Part shown: piece by piece, positions 31,518 through 34,666 of the stretch
Position numbering within the stretch: position 1 is the stretch's first letter
Layout: every line of letters starts with the position of its first letter
DNA from: Pseudomonas sp. C2B4
Lineage (GTDB): Bacteria > Pseudomonadota > Gammaproteobacteria > Pseudomonadales > Pseudomonadaceae
Assembly (NCBI RefSeq): GCF_013359695.1
Contig: NZ_JABFMU010000064.1
Coordinates: 1 to 34,666, forward strand
Direction: 5' to 3'
DNA: 34,666 bases
Program-made: the position numbers and the translations under genes
Notes under the pieces: generated by a model
Seen by the model: the letters and a program-made list of their open reading frames with translations, nothing else
What the model was told of the DNA's origin: nothing
Database searches by the model: none

Positions 31518-32900
31518 ATGCAAACCGTATCCGAGCATTTGCCCGCGCAGGCGCAAGCCAGCGAACTCGATTTTGAAGACCGGACCTACCGCAAGGTCAT
31601 CTGGCGCATCCTGCCCGTCCTGCTCCTGTGTTACATGGCCGCTTACCTGGACCGTGTGAACATCGGCTTCGCCAAGCTCGACATGCTCAACGAGCTGCAA
31701 TTCAGCAACACCGTGTATGCCCTGGGCGCCAGTATGTTCTTCTGGGGCTACTTCCTGTTTGAAGTCCCCAGCAACCTGCTGCTGCATCGATTTGGCGCGC
31801 GCTTCTGGATTGCGCGGATCATGTTGACCTGGGCCGTCATTTCCATGGCCGTGGCCTACACCGTGCCGCTGGCGGGCTTTTTCCACATCGAATCGAGCAG
31901 CATGTTCTACGTGCTGCGCTTTCTGTTGGGCATCTGTGAAGCCGGCTTCTTTCCCGGTGTGATCCTGTACCTCAACTACTGGTTTCCGACCCATCGGCAA
32001 AGCCGGGTGATGTCCGGGTTCCTGATGGCCATGCCGATCAGCCTCACCCTGGGCGGGATTCTCTCCGGCTGGTTGATGAACAGCATGCAAGGCGTGCACG
32101 GTATGTCCGGCTGGCAATGGATGCTGATCATCGAAGGCATTCCTTCGATCATCATGGCCTTCGTGGTAATCGTTTGCCTGGCCGACAACATCGACAAAGC
32201 CAAATGGCTGTCCGCGGCCGAAAAAGCCCTGCTCAAGGCCAACCTGCACACCGATAACCAAGGCAAGGCGTCACGCCTGAGCGAAGTGTTTTTCAACCCG
32301 CGCGTCTGGTTGCTGGTGCTGATCCTGTTGACCTTCAATACCGGTTTCTACGGTCTGGCGTTCTGGATGCCCTCGATCATCAAGAGCACCGGCATCACCA
32401 ACAGCCTGCACATTGGTTTCCTCACGGCCATTCCTTACGCGGTGGCGGTGGTGGCGATGCTGCTTAATGCACGGCACTCCAATCGCACCGGCGAGCGGCG
32501 CATGCACGCAGCCATTCCGGCCTTCATCGGTGGTGTCGGGCTGATCCTCAGTGCCTTCTTCGCCGACAACCTGGTGCTGTCCATCCTGTTCCTCAGTGTC
32601 GCCGCTTCCGGGATCCTCAGCCTGATGCCGATTTTCTGGACCCTGCCGGGGACTGTGCTGTCAGGTGTCGCCGCCGCGGCCGGCATCGGCATGATCAACG
32701 CCATCGGCAACCTGTCGGGCTTTACCGGTTCGATGATCACCGCCGTGGCGGAAAACCTCACCGGCAACATCAACAACGGCACCTACGTGTTGGCCCTGTG
32801 TCTGTTCGTCAGTGGCGGGCTCATCCTGGCCATACCGGCAGGGATGCTCGGCAGAACCCCGAAAACCGCGGCCATCACAGCTAAACTGGAGACGGCATGA
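31518..32900 (+). CDS. MFS transporter, ACS (anion:cation symporter) family, 460 aa
   Basis: The start at 31518 (MQTVSEHLPAQAQ) follows AGGGG. An upstream in-frame extension lacks a ribosome site. The N-terminal KVIWRILPVLLLCYMAAYLDRVNIGFAKL is the hallmark of the ACS family (tartrate, glucarate, hexuronate and phthalate porters), followed by FFWGYFLFEVPSNLLLHRFGARFWIARIM and LRFLLGICEAGFFPGVILYLNYWFP. Twelve membrane spans are expected. It probably imports the sugar acid degraded by this cluster by proton symport. Its stop overlaps the SDR start by 4 bp (ATGA), indicating translational coupling. Confidence 0.93.
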   Translation: MQTVSEHLPAQAQASELDFEDRTYRKVIWRILPVLLLCYMAAYLDRVNIGFAKLDMLNELQFSNTVYALGASMFFWGYFLFEVPSNLLLHRFGARFWIARIMLTWAVISMAVAYTVPLAGFFHIESSSMFYVLRFLLGICEAGFFPGVILYLNYWFPTHRQSRVMSGFLMAMPISLTLGGILSGWLMNSMQGVHGMSGWQWMLIIEGIPSIIMAFVVIVCLADNIDKAKWLSAAEKALLKANLHTDNQGKASRLSEVFFNPRVWLLVLILLTFNTGFYGLAFWMPSIIKSTGITNSLHIGFLTAIPYAVAVVAMLLNARHSNRTGERRMHAAIPAFIGGVGLILSAFFADNLVLSILFLSVAASGILSLMPIFWTLPGTVLSGVAAAAGIGMINAIGNLSGFTGSMITAVAENLTGNINNGTYVLALCLFVSGGLILAIPAGMLGRTPKTAAITAKLETA

Positions 32901-33637
32901 ACATGCAGCACAAGCGCGTACTGGTCACGGCGGCCGGGCAGGGCATCGGCATGGCCAGCGCCATTGCCTTCGCCCGGGCCGGCGCCGAGGTGTTCGCCAG
33001 TGACATCGATATCAGTGGGCTGGAGGGGATCGAAGGCATCACCGCCATCACCCTGGACGTGACGTCGGTCAGTGCCATCAGCGCAGCCTGCGAGCGCATC
33101 GGCGGACTGGACGTGTTGTTCAACTGCGCCGGTTACGTGCACAGCGGCAACATCCTGGATTGCGACGAAGCCGCGTGGGCGCGCTCCATGGACATCAATG
33201 CCACCGCCATGTACCGGGTGATCCGCGCATTTCTGCCGGGCATGCTGGAACGGGGCGGCGGTTCGATCATCAACATGTCGTCGGTGGTGTCGAGCATCAA
33301 AGGCGTGCCCAACCGGTTCGCCTACGCTGCCAGCAAGGCGGCGGTGGTGGGCCTGACCAAGGCCGTCGCCGCCGACTTCATCGGCCAGGGCATTCGCTGC
33401 AATGCGATTTGCCCCGGTACCGTGGAGTCGCCGTCGCTGCGCCAGCGCATTGCCGATCAGGCCGCGCAACAGGGCGTCGAGGAAACGCAGGTCTACCGGC
33501 AATTCCTGGACCGCCAGCCCATGGGGCGCATCGGCAGCGCCGAAGAAATTGCCCAACTGGCGTTGTACCTGGGCAGCGATGCGTCGAGCTATACCACCGG
33601 GGCTGTGCATGTGATCGATGGCGGCATGAGCATCTGA
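32897..33637 (+). CDS. Short-chain dehydrogenase, probable 2-keto-3-deoxy-L-fuconate/rhamnonate dehydrogenase, 246 aa
   Basis: This is a classical SDR. The nucleotide-binding glycine motif is VTAAGQGIGMASA near residues 9-19, with an acidic residue at the end of strand 2 (ASDID) indicating NAD+. It then has NCAGYVHSG, IINMSSVVSS (catalytic Ser), YAASKAAVVGLTKAVA (Tyr and Lys) and ICPGTVESPS. The sequence and its pairing with the FAH-fold hydrolase downstream fit L-2-keto-3-deoxyfuconate/rhamnonate 4-dehydrogenase, which makes the 2,4-diketo acid. That substrate is inferred from family and context. Confidence 0.88.
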   Translation: MNMQHKRVLVTAAGQGIGMASAIAFARAGAEVFASDIDISGLEGIEGITAITLDVTSVSAISAACERIGGLDVLFNCAGYVHSGNILDCDEAAWARSMDINATAMYRVIRAFLPGMLERGGGSIINMSSVVSSIKGVPNRFAYAASKAAVVGLTKAVAADFIGQGIRCNAICPGTVESPSLRQRIADQAAQQGVEETQVYRQFLDRQPMGRIGSAEEIAQLALYLGSDASSYTTGAVHVIDGGMSI

Positions 33638-33676
33638 ACCCGTTTTTGCACTGTCTGTTCAAGCAGGAGAGTTTTC

Positions 33677-34525
33677 ATGAAACTGTTGCGTTATGGCGAA
33701 AAAGGCTCGGAAAAACCCGGCCTGCTGGATGCCGACAATCAGATCCGCGACCTCTCGGGTCATGTGTCGGACATCGCCGGGCAAGCCTTGAGCCCGGACA
33801 GCCTGGCAGCCCTCGCTGCCCTCGATCCCCGCAGCCTGCCGGTCGTCGCCGGCCAGCCACGGATCGGTGCCTGTGTCGGGCAGGTCGGGAAATTTATCTG
33901 CATCGGCCTGAACTATGCCGATCATGCGGCCGAATCGAACATGGAGGTGCCGAAGGAGCCGATCATCTTCAACAAATGGACCAGCGCCATCTGTGGCCCG
34001 AACGACAACATCGAGATCCCGCGAGGCTCGAAGAAGACCGATTGGGAGGTCGAGCTGGGGGTGGTCATCGGCAAGGGCGGGCGCTATATCGATGAAGCCA
34101 ACGCCATGGAACACGTCGCCGGCTATTGCGTGATCAACGATGTGTCAGAGCGCGAATGGCAACTGGAACGCGGCGGCACCTGGGACAAAGGCAAGGGCTT
34201 CGACACCTTTGGCCCGCTCGGTCCGTGGCTGGTCACCCGGGATGAAATCGCCGATCCGCACACACTGGACCTGTGGCTGGAAGTCGACGGACACCGCTAC
34301 CAGAACGGTAATACGCGAACGCTGATTTTCAACGTACCGCAACTGATCGCTTACCTGAGCCGTTGCATGAGCCTGCAACCCGGCGACGTCATTTCCACCG
34401 GCACGCCACCCGGCGTGGGCCTGGGCATCAAGCCCGAACCGGTGTTCCTGCGTCCTGGCCAGACGATTCGCCTGGGTATTGCGGGGCTTGGTGAGCAGCG
34501 TCAGGTTACTGTGCAGGCGGATTGA
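33677..34525 (+). CDS. FAH-family hydrolase, probable 2,4-diketo-3-deoxy-L-fuconate/rhamnonate hydrolase, 282 aa
   Basis: The start at 33677 follows CAGGAGA. The FAH catalytic core is FICIGLNYADHAAESN, then the metal-binding DWEVELGVVIGKGGRYI and INDVSEREWQLERGGTWDKGKGFDTFGPLGPWLVT, with the final PGDVISTGTPPGVGLGIKP. This pattern is often labelled 'ureidoglycolate lyase' automatically. The MKLLRYGEKGSEKPGLLD start and the upstream SDR partner match the hydrolases that split 2,4-diketo-3-deoxy-L-fuconate or -rhamnonate into pyruvate and L-lactate. It is the last gene of the plus-strand arm. The nearby lldD could use the lactate. Confidence 0.88.
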   Translation: MKLLRYGEKGSEKPGLLDADNQIRDLSGHVSDIAGQALSPDSLAALAALDPRSLPVVAGQPRIGACVGQVGKFICIGLNYADHAAESNMEVPKEPIIFNKWTSAICGPNDNIEIPRGSKKTDWEVELGVVIGKGGRYIDEANAMEHVAGYCVINDVSEREWQLERGGTWDKGKGFDTFGPLGPWLVTRDEIADPHTLDLWLEVDGHRYQNGNTRTLIFNVPQLIAYLSRCMSLQPGDVISTGTPPGVGLGIKPEPVFLRPGQTIRLGIAGLGEQRQVTVQAD

Positions 34526-34556
34526 GGTTTGTGGCAATGCTCCTAAGGCAGGGTGA

Positions 34557-34666
34557 GACGGTGTACATATCCGTTTCTTAGGTGATGGCTGCTGGCGGTT
34601 CCGCTCTTACAGCGGGTTACTTGGAAAAGCGCCAAGTAACCAAGCGCTTTCGCCCCTGACGTACGG
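34557..34666 (+). repeat. Dispersed Pseudomonas intergenic repeat, cut by the window end
   Basis: The first 74 bp match 9360-9433. The sequence continues past the shared part (GCCAAGTAACCAAGCGCTTT) to the window end. It is AT-poor and has no credible gene. From memory similar sequences occur repeatedly between genes in pseudomonads. Confidence 0.7.

Noticed and set aside
33677..34525. Ureidoglycolate lyase
   Set aside because: Sequences of this type often carry that automatic label, but no purine or allantoin genes are nearby, and the SDR partner and sugar-acid context favour a diketo-acid hydrolase.

Overview
The window looks like chromosomal DNA of a fluorescent-group Pseudomonas. It is GC-rich, with tightly packed operons and several copies of the REP/REPIN hairpin typical of that group (arms reading GAGCGAGCCTGCTCGCGA). 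It carries clear relatives of lldD, fsr, arsR/arsC/arsH and a sugar-acid catabolic cluster. No tRNA, rRNA, CRISPR array, integrase or transposase gene was recognised.

Region 1 (1-13.8 kb) is ordinary accessory and housekeeping DNA: a small run of exported proteins (442-1772); a MarR-GNAT fusion regulator with a well-formed twin operator (2027-3000); an arsR-arsC-arsH operon with no efflux pump (3033-4690); a YfcE-type phosphoesterase; a RibD/DHFR-like reductase; a methyltransferase; an exported M20 dipeptidase; a hot-dog thioesterase; an Fsr-type MFS pump divergent from an AraC regulator; and lldD followed by a second metallophosphoesterase. REPIN-like hairpins and two other dispersed sequences lie between these genes.

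Region 2 (14048-25381) is the striking part: five minus-strand genes that look like one operon and whose base and codon texture looks different by eye from the flanks. In transcription order they are a caspase-like (C14) protease with an intact His/Cys dyad, an alpha/beta hydrolase overlapping it by 4 bp, a 614-residue helical-repeat protein with one membrane span, a 1267-residue envelope-anchored protein of unknown family overlapping that by 4 bp, and a 967-residue helical-repeat CHAT protease with an intact His/Cys dyad. Two clan CD proteases, a lipase/esterase-type hydrolase and two membrane-linked proteins suggest a protease-driven conflict or regulated cell-death system, possibly anti-phage. 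This is inference. I do not recognise the five-gene combination as a named system, but I could not search.

Region 3 (25636-34525) is a sugar-acid catabolic locus around a LysR regulator. One side encodes an IlvD/Edd aldonate dehydratase and a FAH-fold 2-keto-3-deoxy-pentonate dehydratase. The other side encodes a 2-oxoglutarate-semialdehyde dehydrogenase, an MFS transporter, an SDR and a second FAH-fold enzyme. The first two enzymes plus the dehydrogenase make a Weimberg-type route to 2-oxoglutarate. The SDR and second FAH enzyme fit the diketo-hydrolase route of 6-deoxy sugar acids to pyruvate plus L-lactate. Matching 19-bp palindromes (CGATAAC-N5-GTTATyG) precede both arms. lldD, which would oxidise that L-lactate, lies just beyond the island, so the island may have been inserted between functionally linked genes.
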